From Streptomyces minutiscleroticus (GTDB lineage: Bacteria; Actinomycetota; Actinomycetes; Streptomycetales; Streptomycetaceae): a stretch of DNA of 64,000 bases. Of this stretch, positions 25,167-33,549 are shown piece by piece. The DNA lies in the NCBI RefSeq assembly GCF_014650875.1, contig NZ_BMVU01000013.1:62001-126000 (forward strand), given 5' to 3'. The notes below the pieces were generated by a model. It saw only the letters and a program-made list of their open reading frames with translations. It made no database searches and was not told the DNA's origin. Position numbers and translations under genes: made by a program. The first letter of the stretch is position 1. Each line of letters opens with the position of its first letter.

Positions 25167-26039
25167 ATGACCTCCACGGAGAACGGCGGCCTCGTCGTCA
25201 CCCGGGCCACGCCGGACGACTGGGAGACGGTCCTCGGCTGGGCGGCGGACGAGGGCTGGAACCCCGGACGGTCCGACGGCCCCTGCTTCTTCGCCCAGGA
25301 CCCCGAGGGCTTCTTCGTCGGCCGGATCGGCGGGGAGCCCGTCTCGGCGGTCTCGGTCGTCCGCCACGGCCCGGACTACGCCTTCCTGGGCTTCTACCTC
25401 GTCCGCCCGGACCTGCGCGGCCGCGGGCACGGCATCGCCACGTGGCGGACGGCGCTCGCCCACGCGGGGAGCCGCACGGTGGGCCTGGACGGGGTGCCCG
25501 CGCAGCAGGACAACTACCGGCGGTCGGGGTTCCGGCTCGCGTACACGACCCTGCGCTTCGGCGGCGTCCCGCACCCCGCGGCGTCCGGGGCCGGGGACCC
25601 TTCCGCCTCCGACGTCCGGCCCGTGGCGCCGGGCGACCTGAGCGCCGTGACCGCCTACGACGGCGCGTGCCACCCGGCCGACCGCCCGGAGTTCGTCCGG
25701 CGGTGGCTGACCGCGCAGGGGCACCGGGCGGTGGTCCGCGTCGTCGGCGGACGGCTCACCGGGTACGGCGTGATCCGGCCCGCGCGCGAGGGGTGGCGGA
25801 TCGGGCCGCTGTTCGCGGACGCGGCGGCGGACGCCCGCGAGATCCTCCTCGCGCTGGTCGCCGGGACCGGCGGGGAGCCGGTGGCCGTCGACGTCCCGAC
25901 GGACCGCACGGAGGCCGTCGCGCTGGCGGAGGAGTTCGGCCTGGCCCCGTCCTTCGAGACGGCCCGCATGTACACCGGCCCCGTCCGCCGGTACGCCGCC
26001 GACCGCGTCTTCGGGGTCACGACGCTGGAACTGGGCTGA
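25167..26039 (+). CDS. Tandem GNAT N-acetyltransferase
   Basis: A 290-residue protein with ATG 25167 behind GAGGAGAG. The N-terminal GNAT domain (residues 1-135) has the acetyl-CoA loop in YLVRPDLRGRGHGIATWRTAL (R-G-x-G-H pattern). The C-terminal half (about 150-290) is a second, degenerate GNAT/YitI-like domain (GYGVIRPAREGWRIGPLFADAAADAREILLAL). This two-domain layout occurs in stand-alone acetyltransferases of unknown substrate. Divergent from the TAP peptidase gene (265 bp between starts). Confidence 0.88.
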   Translation: MTSTENGGLVVTRATPDDWETVLGWAADEGWNPGRSDGPCFFAQDPEGFFVGRIGGEPVSAVSVVRHGPDYAFLGFYLVRPDLRGRGHGIATWRTALAHAGSRTVGLDGVPAQQDNYRRSGFRLAYTTLRFGGVPHPAASGAGDPSASDVRPVAPGDLSAVTAYDGACHPADRPEFVRRWLTAQGHRAVVRVVGGRLTGYGVIRPAREGWRIGPLFADAAADAREILLALVAGTGGEPVAVDVPTDRTEAVALAEEFGLAPSFETARMYTGPVRRYAADRVFGVTTLELG

Positions 26040-26099
26040 CCCGGCGGGGCAGGGCGGGGCGGAGCCCGGCTCGGCGGACCGCGGCCCCGGCCCTTCCCG

Positions 26100-26541
26100 C
26101 CGCCGTCCGCCGCGCCTTCGCCGCCGTCCGCCGCGCTCCGTCTCCCGGACGCCGACGCCATGTCCGGCTCGACGACCGGACGGAACACCGCGCGCACCGG
26201 CCGCGTGCACAGCACCGTGATCAGCGCGACGGCCGCGGCGGTCACGGCCGGTTCACCGGGTGGCGTGTGGATCCACGGGCGGTCGTACCACTCCCGGAAG
26301 CGGGACGACTTGATCACGAAGCCGTGCAGTGGACAGCCGTACATCGTGCCCGCGCCCAGCGTCGTGGACCACAGCCGGCGGCCCGGCACCCAGGCCAGGA
26401 AGCAGGCCGTCAGCAGCGCCGGACCGAACAGCGCGGGCGTCGTGAGAAGGCCCACCAGGGGGACACGCCCCGCCCGGCCACGCTGCCGCGGTGGTACAGC
26501 CGGCCGGCGTCGAACCCGGGCGCCACCGCGTACGCCGTCAC
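26100..26541 (-). pseudogene. Frameshifted small membrane-protein gene
   Basis: Two minus-strand frames each show strong coding bias and one continues where the other loses it. From GTG 26541 one frame reads VTAYAVAPGFDAGRLYHRGSVAGRG. From about 26464 the other frame reads VPLVGLLTTPALFGPALL and on through two hydrophobic spans (ALLTACFLAWVPG and AVTAAAVALITVLC). The switch falls at a run of five G (26458-26462), a classic indel site. The second frame then has no stop until it is deep inside the antisense of the GNAT gene, so the 3' end is also damaged or a stop is out of frame. Family not recognised. Confidence 0.42.
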
Positions 26542-27040
26542 GGCGGGCGGCGCGGCGCACGGGCCGAACGGGCCGCAGACGTGGACCGGTCGGCCCTCCG
26601 CACCCGGACGGCGCGGCTGGCACGCTGTGCGACGTGGCGACGAGCCACCCGGACGAAGAGCCTCCCGCAGCGCCTCCAGCCTCCCGCGTCAGGCGCCCGG
26701 TCGAGGCGGCGGACCGCCGGCTGCCGAGGGGGAGCCGTGTCGGCGGGGCCCCGGAACCGGGTGGCTCTCGCTGCGTTCTGCCCCGGGGCCGTCTCACCGG
26801 GCGAGCGTCGCGGCCGGCCGTAGCGCGAGCGGGCCGTCCGGCCCGCCGGGGAGCCGACGGTGGCCGCCCGGTCCGTCGAGGAGCCGGCACCTGCCGTCCG
26901 GTCCGCCGTGAGGGCTTCGGCCCGTGCCGTTCGGTCCAGGAGGGTGCGGGGCTCGGTCCAGGAGGGTGCGGCGCCGCGCGCGTACGCCGGCCGCCCCGCG
27001 GTCCGCGGGCCGGCCGGCGCTTCGGGGCGGTGCGGGTCCG
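26542..27040. other. Gene-free GC-rich stretch with a 19-bp direct repeat
   Basis: No frame shows sustained coding bias. A perfect direct repeat, TCGGTCCAGGAGGGTGCGG, occurs at 26931-26949 and 26953-26971 (period 22), and related GGTCC/CCGTCCGG words recur around it. It lies downstream of the SPW gene's stop and upstream of the broken membrane gene. Confidence 0.5.
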
Positions 27041-27484
27041 CTACGGTCGTGAGCCGCTGCGCATGACGGCCGCCGCGCACGCCGCCGTTCCGAGGACGAG
27101 GGCGAGCGCGCCGATGACGATGTTGTTCCAGATGACGCCGGCGTCCGGGTGGGAACCGACGATCCAGGGCGCCACGATCATCCATATGCCCATCGCGCAC
27201 AGCGGCCCGCCCAGGCCGTACATGCGCTGCGGCGAGGAGGCGAAGCCGAGGGCCAGGACACCGATGGCGATGCCCATGATCAGGTTGTGTGTCGCGAGTG
27301 CGGGATGGCTCGACGTGTAGTGGAGGATCCACGGCGAGACGGCACAGTACAGACCGAGCAGGAACACCGGTCCGTCCAGGAGCGTCACATCGCGACCGCC
27401 GAGCATGCGGTCGTAACGTGCCCGCATTTCGGGAACGTCGGGGTGGCCGGTGATGTCACCCCGGGTGTGTGAGACGTTGGCCAT
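27041..27484 (-). CDS. SPW-repeat membrane protein
   Basis: A 147-residue integral membrane protein with two SPW-type units: AVSPWILHYTSSH and IVAPWIVGSHPD, each following a hydrophobic span (PVFLLGLYC, GGPLCAMGIW). A third and fourth span are IMGIAIGVLALGF and IVIGALALVLGTAACAAAV. The N-terminus (about 35 residues) is hydrophilic and cytosolic. ATG 27484 is preceded by GGAGGG at 10 bp. Function of SPW proteins is unknown. Confidence 0.88.
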   Translation of the reverse strand: MANVSHTRGDITGHPDVPEMRARYDRMLGGRDVTLLDGPVFLLGLYCAVSPWILHYTSSHPALATHNLIMGIAIGVLALGFASSPQRMYGLGGPLCAMGIWMIVAPWIVGSHPDAGVIWNNIVIGALALVLGTAACAAAVMRSGSRP

Positions 27485-27614
27485 GGGACTCGTGCCCTCC
27501 GATCTCGGCAGGAGCGACCGCGGACGCGGTGCGCTGTAGGCACTGCATGAAAACCATTCTGCGCCTGTTCGGGTGATATGTGCATTTTTAGGCGTTTCAG
27601 CGAGAGAAGAGCAG

Positions 27615-28073
27615 GTGGGAGCGGTGGGGCGGGACGGGGACGACGTGCTGGAACGGCTGCCGGACGCCTTCTGGAGGACGCCGTACGTCGGCGCGCGCTT
27701 CCCCGGCTCGCCCGCCGTGCGGGACCGGCCGGGCCTCGCCGAGGGGGCCAACTGCCAGCTCTTCGCGTACGAGGTGCTGCGGCACTTCGGCCGGGCGCCG
27801 CGGCCCTGGCGCTCCAGCGACCTGTGGGCCGACACCCTGCTGACCCGGCGTGTCCCCGTCGGCGAGCCCCTGGACCTGGTCCTCTTCAACGCCACCCGTG
27901 ACCCCTACGGCGCCCACGTGGGGGTGGTCGTGGGGGAGGGGCGGGTGCTGCACCTGTGCGCGGAGGCGGGCCGTCCGGCGGTCTGGGGCAGGGCCGAGTT
28001 CGCCGCCCGCGAGCGCTACCGGACCCTGATCGGCTTCAAGCGGATGGCGCCGGACGCGGCCGCGCGGGGCTGA
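27615..28073 (+). CDS. NlpC/P60-like hypothetical protein
   Basis: About 152 residues; the start is uncertain between GTG 27615 (after GAGAGAAG) and GTG 27624. GANCQLFAYEVLRHFG offers a Cys at a helix start and GAHVGVVVGEGRVLHL a His on a following strand, the Cys-His arrangement of papain-fold NlpC/P60 or CHAP-like enzymes. There is no signal peptide, so it would act in the cytosol or on intracellular substrates, unlike wall hydrolases. The region just upstream is unusually A/T-rich and is shared with the divergent SPW gene. Confidence 0.65.
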   Translation: MGAVGRDGDDVLERLPDAFWRTPYVGARFPGSPAVRDRPGLAEGANCQLFAYEVLRHFGRAPRPWRSSDLWADTLLTRRVPVGEPLDLVLFNATRDPYGAHVGVVVGEGRVLHLCAEAGRPAVWGRAEFAARERYRTLIGFKRMAPDAAARG

Positions 28074-28076
28074 GTC

Positions 28077-28110
28077 CGGCACCCGGTCCGCCGTGGCGGA
28101 CCGGGTGCCG
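28077..28110 (+). terminator. Stem-loop terminator
   Basis: CGGCACCCGGTCCGCC (28077-28092) pairs perfectly with 28095-28110. It starts three bases after the TGA of the P60-like gene. Confidence 0.8.
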
Positions 28111-28300
28111 GGCGGCACGCCCGCAGGGGTGCCGCCGGGCGGAGGCGGGAGCGGGGTCCGCGCCGCCGCCCGGCGCGGCAAGGAGCCCGCCGAGCCGCGC
28201 CGTACCCACTTCCGCCTCCGGGCGGTGCGGGGATGCACCCTGCGCGAGGGACTTCCGGCCGGCGGGGGGAGGAGCCACGTCCCTCCCGTCGGGCGTCCGC

Positions 28301-29362
28301 TCAGGGGCCGGGGTGCCCCAGCGACCCCAGATGGGCCTCGCGCACGTTGGCCGTCTGCCCCTGCACCAGCAGGAACAGCCCCTCGCGGGCGAGGCGTTGC
28401 GCCCGGCTGCCCAGGTCCAGGGAGCGCCCGCCGCCCGCCACCACGGCCGCGGTGGTCGCCGCCCGCATGAGGTCGTAGGCCCGTGTCTTCAGGGCCAGCC
28501 GCTCCGCGACGTGCTCGTGCGGCACCGGGTGGTCGGCCAGGGCGTACGCCTGGCGGCGGACGCGGTCGAGCCGGGTGCGCAGGGCGCGCGCCGTCCGTGC
28601 CGCGTCCTGGTCACCGCACTCCTCCAGCACGCCCAGGGCGGCCCGGGCGATGCCGAAGACGGCCGGGGCGGCGTTGGTGTTCCTCGGCCGGTCGGCGGCG
28701 GCCCACCGCTCGTAGGGCAGGCACAGCACGACGGCGTCGTCCGGCACCTTGAGACCGGTCAGCTCGACCGAGACCGTGCGGGTGGCGGTGAGCGCGGCGA
28801 GCCGCATCGGCGGGGACGGTCTCAGCCCGGTCTGCTCGCGCGCCTCGACCGCGGCGAACAGCGCCTCCCCGTCGTCGGTGACGCCCGCCAGCAGCATCAC
28901 GTCGTTCAGGCCCCAGCCGGTGTACCAGGGCACGCGGCCCTCGAAGCGCCAGCCGCCCCGCGCTCGGCTCGCCCGCACCCGCACCCGGGGGTGGGCGCGC
29001 AGATGCGCGTACGCGACCCCGGCCAGCAACTCGCCCTCGGCCAGAGGGCGCAGCAGCCGGTCGCGGACGGGTGCGGGCGCCTCGCTCAGCAGCCGGACCG
29101 GCGTGTGGTGCTGGGTCTCCAGGAACCAGGTCGAGCAGCACGCGCCGGCGAGGATCTCGGCGATCTCGCGCCGGACCGCGGCCGGGGCGGCGGTCCCGCC
29201 GTGGGCCACCGGAGCGCTCGCCCCGAGCAGCCCGGACCGCTTGACCGCCGCGACGTGCCCCGCGGGCAGGCCCTCCCGGTCGACCCGTTCCGCGTGGGGT
29301 GCCAGCACCTCGGCCGCGAGGCGCCGGGCGCGGTCGACGAGGGGGTGGGGTGCGTTGCTCAT
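28301..29362 (-). CDS. Acyl-CoA dehydrogenase-family flavoprotein
   Basis: The 353-residue protein has the three-part ACAD fold: an N-terminal helical part (LVDRARRLAAEVLAPHAERVD), a beta-domain with GWRFEGRVPWYTGWGLNDVMLLAGV, and a C-terminal four-helix bundle (YDLMRAATTAAVVAGGGRSL). The region of the usual catalytic Glu lies in a degenerate segment, and overall length is slightly short. It resembles DesA/DszC-like or monooxygenase-type ACAD homologues. ATG 29362 has no clear Shine-Dalgarno (CCCCCC precedes it). Substrate and electron acceptor are unknown. Confidence 0.82.
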   Translation of the reverse strand: MSNAPHPLVDRARRLAAEVLAPHAERVDREGLPAGHVAAVKRSGLLGASAPVAHGGTAAPAAVRREIAEILAGACCSTWFLETQHHTPVRLLSEAPAPVRDRLLRPLAEGELLAGVAYAHLRAHPRVRVRASRARGGWRFEGRVPWYTGWGLNDVMLLAGVTDDGEALFAAVEAREQTGLRPSPPMRLAALTATRTVSVELTGLKVPDDAVVLCLPYERWAAADRPRNTNAAPAVFGIARAALGVLEECGDQDAARTARALRTRLDRVRRQAYALADHPVPHEHVAERLALKTRAYDLMRAATTAAVVAGGGRSLDLGSRAQRLAREGLFLLVQGQTANVREAHLGSLGHPGP

Positions 29363-29532
29363 GGGGGGATTCTGCCGGTGCCGCCCCGCGCCCCGGAGGC
29401 GGCCTCCCCCTCGGGCGTGGTGCCTCCGGAGGCCGCCACGCGGCCGCTCGGGCGCGCCGTCGGGAAGAGGTACCGCCGGTGGAGCGCCCTGACCGAAAAA
29501 GATGCGTCACGCCACGGAAAATGCGACGAAAT

Positions 29533-29563
29533 TGGTCTGGACCCTTGACTGGTACATACCAAT
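29533..29563 (+). promoter_or_regulatory. Two DasR-type (dre-like) palindromes upstream of the chitinase
   Basis: TGGTCTGGACC at 29533-29543 matches the core of the DasR responsive element (consensus around TGGTCTAGACCA). Directly after it, ACTGGTACATACCAAT at 29548-29563 forms a second inverted repeat overlapping a TTGACT -35-like hexamer (29545-29550). DasR represses chitinolytic genes until GlcN-6-P accumulates. The second site is almost duplicated ahead of the neighbouring PI-PLC gene. Confidence 0.75.
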
Positions 29564-29696
29564 CCGCTTGGCTGTGCTGCCCACCCCCCACCGTGGCCGC
29601 ACCGCTTCCGTGGGCGGCGTTCCGGACCGGCCCGCACCGTCCGGGAGCCGTCCGCCGGATCCGCGTGCGGCCGCGTCCGACAGAGGAGTTGACCCC

Positions 29697-30596
29697 GTGT
29701 CGAAGCGTCGCGTCACCTCGGTTCTGGCCGCCCTCGCCATCGCGGCCTCCGTGCCCGTCCTCGCCCCGGCCGCCCCGGCCTCCGCTGCGGCCGCCGCGGC
29801 CTGTTCGAGCTACCCGAGCTGGGTGGCCGGGCAGTGGTACGCCGCCGGCAGCATCGTCCGCTACACCGACGGCAAGGCCTATGTCGCGGAGCACGACAAC
29901 CCGGGCTACGACCCCACGATCAGCACCTGGTACTGGGAGCCGTACGCCTGCGACAACGGCCCCACGAACCCCTCCCAGGGCTTCGTCGTGAGCGAGGCGC
30001 AGTTCAACCAGATGTTCCCGAACCGGAGTTCGTTCTACACGTACGCCGGTCTGAAGGCCGCGCTGAGCGCCTACCCGGCCTTCGCCAACACCGGCAGCGA
30101 CACCGTCAGGAGACAGGAGGCGGCCGCCTTCCTCGCCAACGTCAACCACGAGACCGGCGGCCTGGTGCACGTGGTGGAGCAGAACACCGCCAACTACCCG
30201 CACTACTGCGACTGGAGCCAGCCCTACGGCTGCCCGGCGGGCCAGGCCGCGTACTACGGGCGCGGGCCGATCCAGCTGAGCTGGAACTTCAACTACAAGG
30301 CGGCGGGCGACGCGCTCGGCATCGACCTCCTCAACAACCCCTGGCTGGTGCAGAACGACCCGGCCGTGGCCTGGAAGACCGGTCTGTGGTACTGGAACAC
30401 GCAGAGCGGCCCCGGCAGCATGACGCCGCACAACGCGATGGTGAACGGCGCGGGCTTCGGCCAGACCATCCGCAGCATCAACGGCTCGCTGGAGTGCGAC
30501 GGCAGGAACCCCGCGCAGGTGCAGAGCCGCGTGGACGCCTACCAGCGGTTCACGCAGATCCTGGGCACCACGCCCGGGTCCAACCTGTACTGCTGA
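29697..30596 (+). CDS. Secreted GH19 chitinase with CBM5/12 domain
   Basis: The 299-residue enzyme starts at GTG 29697 after GAGGAG. A Sec signal of about 30 residues ends in ASAAAAA. A chitin-binding CBM5/12 follows (about 33-82: SWVAGQWYAAGSIVRYTDGKAYVAEHDN, WYWEPYAC). Then a family 19 catalytic domain has the NVNHETGGLVHVVEQ segment carrying the catalytic glutamates, YYGRGPIQLSWNFNYKAAG and an RVDAYQRFTQILG end, as in Streptomyces ChiC/ChiF/ChiG. It hydrolyses chitin by inversion, for nutrient scavenging or antifungal action. Regulation by DasR is suggested by two upstream dre-like sites. Confidence 0.95.
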   Translation: MSKRRVTSVLAALAIAASVPVLAPAAPASAAAAAACSSYPSWVAGQWYAAGSIVRYTDGKAYVAEHDNPGYDPTISTWYWEPYACDNGPTNPSQGFVVSEAQFNQMFPNRSSFYTYAGLKAALSAYPAFANTGSDTVRRQEAAAFLANVNHETGGLVHVVEQNTANYPHYCDWSQPYGCPAGQAAYYGRGPIQLSWNFNYKAAGDALGIDLLNNPWLVQNDPAVAWKTGLWYWNTQSGPGSMTPHNAMVNGAGFGQTIRSINGSLECDGRNPAQVQSRVDAYQRFTQILGTTPGSNLYC

Positions 30597-30602
30597 CGAA
30601 CG

Positions 30603-30631
30603 CGGGGCGGCGGCCGCGTGTCGCCGCCCCG
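30603..30631 (+). terminator. Stem-loop terminator after the chitinase
   Basis: A 10-bp stem, CGGGGCGGCG (30603-30612) with CGCCGCCCCG (30622-30631), begins 7 bp after the stop and separates the chitinase from the PI-PLC gene. Confidence 0.65.
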
Positions 30632-30649
30632 TCGGCTCCCCCTCCCTTC

Positions 30650-30668
30650 TTGACCGGTACAGACCAAG
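30650..30668 (+). promoter_or_regulatory. dre-like promoter upstream of the PI-PLC gene
   Basis: TTGACC (30650-30655) overlaps an imperfect palindrome, ACCGGTACAGACCAAG (30653-30668). The block continues into CCGCTTG and a C-rich tract exactly as in the chitinase promoter at 29545-29590, where the equivalent is TTGACT/ACTGGTACATACCAAT. The parallel strongly suggests one regulator for both genes. Confidence 0.7.
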
Positions 30669-30740
30669 CCGCTTGAGTGTGCGCAGCCCCCCACACCCGC
30701 CCGGCGGCCCCGGCCGCCGCGCCGCAAGAAGGGACCCCGC

Positions 30741-32111
30741 ATGCGGATCCGCCGCCCGTCTCTCCCCCTGGTCGCCTCCGCCGCCGCGGCGGCCGCGCTC
30801 ACCACCGTCCTGGCCGCCCCCGCGAGCGGCGCCGAGGTGCCGTCCGGCACCTACTACGTGCAGAGCGCCCTCACGGGCCTGAACGCCGCCGACAGCGGAG
30901 GAGCGGTCGAGCAGCACAACCCGCGCGGGAACGAGGACCACCAGCAGTGGACGCTGCGCGCGAGCGGGACGGCGTACGTGCTGGAGAGCACGGACGCGGC
31001 CGGCAACTGCCTCGGCCGCTCCGGGGACCAGGCCCGGACGGTGCCCTGCGCCGGGGCGGACGCCGCCTGGGAGGTGACGCCGGCGGGCGCCGACCGGTAC
31101 ACGCTCAAGGTGCCCGGCGCCGAGCGCTACCTGACGGTGGGCGCCAAGCCCTCGGGCGGCACCTACCCGGCCCGGCTGGCCGTGGGGGCCGCGGGCGACC
31201 GGGCCGCCTGGTACCTCACGCCGGTGACCTCGCCGACCGCGCCGATGCCGTCCGCCGACCGGCGCACCTTCGACCAGGTCACCTTCCTCACGGCGCACAA
31301 CGCGTACGCCAACGGCGTCGACGGCGGCTTCGCGCCGCCCTTCGTGAACCTCGCGCCGAACCAGAGCCGGGGCATCACGCAGCAGCTCCAGGACGGCGTC
31401 CGCGGCTTCATGCTGGACCTCCACCAGACCCCGGACGGCGCGATCCTGTGCCACAACAGCTGCACGCTCGTCAGCCGCCCGGTCGCCCTCTGGGTCGACC
31501 TCCAGCGCATCGTGGACTTCCTGGAACAGCACCCGCAGGAGATGGCCACCGTGTTCCTGGAGGACTACGTCGACCCCGCCGTCCTGCGCGACGAACTCGC
31601 CCGCGTCGACGGCCTGTCCGACGTCCTCTTCCGGCCCGACCAGGCGGGCGTGCGCACCGGCGGCTGGCCGAAGGTGGCGGACCTGATCGCGCGCAACGAC
31701 CGGCTGCTGCTCTTCACCGACCACAGCCGCGCGGCCGACGAGACGGCGGGCCTGACCCGGGACGGCTTCGGCGTGATGTACCAGCGGGAGTGGACGGTCG
31801 AGAACTACTGGTCCATGGGCTCGGGGGCCGGCACCTCGGACTGGTCCTGCTACAGCCGCTGGTACGACGCGGACACCACCATCCCGCTGACCCGGACGGA
31901 GCCGGGCTTCCGGCCGCTCTTCGTCATGAACCACTTCCGCGACGTCACGCTCTCCGCCACGGCCGGCACGGACAACACCAAGCTCGCCGACCGGGCCCGG
32001 CGCTTCTGCCAGCCGGCCGCCCGCAAGAAGCCCACCTTCCTGGCGGTGGACCGCTACGACCTGGGCGACCCGATGGCGGCGGTGAACGAGCTCAACACGT
32101 ACGTCTACTGA
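30741..32111 (+). CDS. Secreted ricin-B lectin + PI-PLC X-domain protein
   Basis: The 456-residue exported protein has a signal peptide (to about residue 30). A beta-trefoil ricin-type domain follows (about 34-160: YYVQSALTGLNAADSGG, QQWTLRA, YLTVGAK). The C-terminal catalytic domain is PI-PLC X-like (about 172-456) with LTAHNAY (His186), RGFMLDLHQ (Asp226) and AILCHNSC (His238), the expected general acid/base pair. It would cleave a phosphodiester of inositol lipids or a related polymer at the surface of a target cell. ATG 30741 follows AAGAAGGGA. The promoter is nearly identical to that of the adjacent chitinase, hinting at co-expression on fungal or insect material. Confidence 0.9.
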   Translation: MRIRRPSLPLVASAAAAAALTTVLAAPASGAEVPSGTYYVQSALTGLNAADSGGAVEQHNPRGNEDHQQWTLRASGTAYVLESTDAAGNCLGRSGDQARTVPCAGADAAWEVTPAGADRYTLKVPGAERYLTVGAKPSGGTYPARLAVGAAGDRAAWYLTPVTSPTAPMPSADRRTFDQVTFLTAHNAYANGVDGGFAPPFVNLAPNQSRGITQQLQDGVRGFMLDLHQTPDGAILCHNSCTLVSRPVALWVDLQRIVDFLEQHPQEMATVFLEDYVDPAVLRDELARVDGLSDVLFRPDQAGVRTGGWPKVADLIARNDRLLLFTDHSRAADETAGLTRDGFGVMYQREWTVENYWSMGSGAGTSDWSCYSRWYDADTTIPLTRTEPGFRPLFVMNHFRDVTLSATAGTDNTKLADRARRFCQPAARKKPTFLAVDRYDLGDPMAAVNELNTYVY

Positions 32112-32135
32112 CGGCCCGGCGGGCCGCGCGCCCAG

Positions 32136-32168
32136 GGCGGGGCGGAGTGCCGGGCACTCCGCCCCGCC
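32136..32168. terminator. Bidirectional stem-loop terminator
   Basis: A perfect 15-bp stem (32136-32150 with 32154-32168, 3-nt loop) fills the 61-bp gap between the convergent PI-PLC and dienelactone-hydrolase genes. Confidence 0.85.
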
Positions 32169-32172
32169 GGCG

Positions 32173-32883
32173 TCAGGCCAGCTGCTCGCGCAGGAACGCC
32201 ACCGTGCTCTCCCATGCCTTCGCCGCGGACTCCGGGTCGTGCACCTCGGGGCGGCCGTCGTTGAAGAACGCGTGGTCGGCCGGGTACACGCGCAGGTCGG
32301 GCGCGACACCGGTCTGCGCCTCGATCGTCTCGCGCAGCGTGTCGAGGCTCTCCAGCGGGATGGCCTCGTCGCGCTCGCCGTAGTGGCCGAGGACACGCGC
32401 CCGCATCCCGGAGAAGTCGGGCAGCTCGCCCTGGACCACGCCGTAGAACGGCACGGCCGCGCGCACCCGCTGATCGGTCGCCGCCTGGTACAGCACGAAG
32501 CCGCCGCCCATGCAGAAGCCGACCGAGCCGACGCCCTCGGACGTCACCTCCGGGCGGTCCAGGAGGTAGTCGACGGCGCCGGACAGCAGCTCCACGCCGC
32601 GCGGGACCGGCAGGTCCTGCATCATGCGGTACGCCTCCTGGCTGTCGTGCGCCACGTTGCCGCCGTACAGGTCGGGGGCGAGGGCCACGAAGCCCTCCTG
32701 CGCCAGCCGGTCGGCGACGTCCGCGATGTGGTCCGTCAGGCCCCACCACTCCTGGATGACGATCACCCCGGGACCCTGCCCCGACGGGGGCAGCGCGAGG
32801 TAGCCGTGCGCGGTGCCGCCCGCGCTCGGGAAGGTCACGTTCTGGTGGGCCGGGGCGCCGGTCGACCTGGGGGTCTCGGACAT
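32173..32883 (-). CDS. Dienelactone hydrolase family protein
   Basis: A 236-residue alpha/beta hydrolase of the DLH class. IVIQEWWGL carries the Glu that activates the nucleophile. VGFCMGGGFVL has the Cys nucleophile typical of dienelactone hydrolases, and PADHAFFND supplies the His, with the Asp in HYGERDEAI. Substrates may be dienelactones or other lactone/ester metabolites. The ATG at 32883 is chosen; an in-frame GTG four codons upstream is possible but sits on the likely Shine-Dalgarno (CAGGAG). No aromatic-degradation genes are adjacent. Confidence 0.92.
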   Translation of the reverse strand: MSETPRSTGAPAHQNVTFPSAGGTAHGYLALPPSGQGPGVIVIQEWWGLTDHIADVADRLAQEGFVALAPDLYGGNVAHDSQEAYRMMQDLPVPRGVELLSGAVDYLLDRPEVTSEGVGSVGFCMGGGFVLYQAATDQRVRAAVPFYGVVQGELPDFSGMRARVLGHYGERDEAIPLESLDTLRETIEAQTGVAPDLRVYPADHAFFNDGRPEVHDPESAAKAWESTVAFLREQLA

Positions 32884-33076
32884 GGGGGACCTCACTCCTG
32901 TCGGACTGATCTTGTTTCCAGCATGCAGGACGTGCGCGTCCCGCTCGCAGCGGGGCCCGCCCGAAGCGGCGGCCCGCGGTGTGTCACGTGCTCCTCGGCG
33001 GATGCCGTATCCTCGCGTGTTACGTATAACGCCGCCGTGGGCGCGGCACCCGTCCTACCCGGGAGGAAGTCCACCG

Positions 33077-33490
33077 ATGAGACGCATCGCCCTGGTGACC
33101 CTCGTCGTCGACGACTACGACGCGGCGATCCGCTTCTACACCGACGCCCTGGGCTTCCGGCTCGTCGAGGACACCCCGCGGCCCGACGGGTCCCGCTGGG
33201 TCGTCGTCGAGCCGGGCACCGGCTCCGGCGCCGCCCTGCTGCTGGCCCGGGCCAAGGACGGGGCGCAGCGCGCCCGCGTCGGCGACCAGACCGGCGGCCG
33301 GGTCGGCTTCTTCCTGCACACCGACGACTTCGCCCGCGACCACGCGCGGATGCGGGCGGCGGGCGTGACCTTCCTGGAGGAGCCGCGCCACGAGCCGTAC
33401 GGCTCGGTCGCCGTCTTCCAGGACCTGTACGGCAACCGCTGGGACCTGCTCCAGCCCGCCGCCCCCGCCCCCGGCCCGTCCGGCGCCTGA
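33077..33490 (+). CDS. VOC-superfamily (glyoxalase/bleomycin-resistance-like) protein
   Basis: A 137-residue protein with two beta-alpha-beta-beta-beta modules: RIALVTLVVDDYDAAIRFYTDALGFRL (first half) and GRVGFFLHTDDFARDHARMRAAGVTF...FQDLYGNRWDLLQ (second half). The terminal DLYGN-WDL supplies a Glu/Asp-type metal-binding position. ATG 33077 follows GGGAGGAAG. It lies 59 bp before add on the same strand and may be co-transcribed. Specific activity (lyase, dioxygenase or binding protein) cannot be told. Confidence 0.9.
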   Translation: MRRIALVTLVVDDYDAAIRFYTDALGFRLVEDTPRPDGSRWVVVEPGTGSGAALLLARAKDGAQRARVGDQTGGRVGFFLHTDDFARDHARMRAAGVTFLEEPRHEPYGSVAVFQDLYGNRWDLLQPAAPAPGPSGA

Positions 33491-33549
33491 CCCGCCCGAC
33501 GGCCGACCCCTCCCCGCCCGACCCCTCCCCGAGAACAGGACGCACACGC

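Noticed and set aside
26538..27332. 264-residue minus-strand frame overlapping the SPW gene
   Set aside because: It is out of frame with the SPW coding sequence, extends into repeat-rich non-coding DNA and has no domain features.
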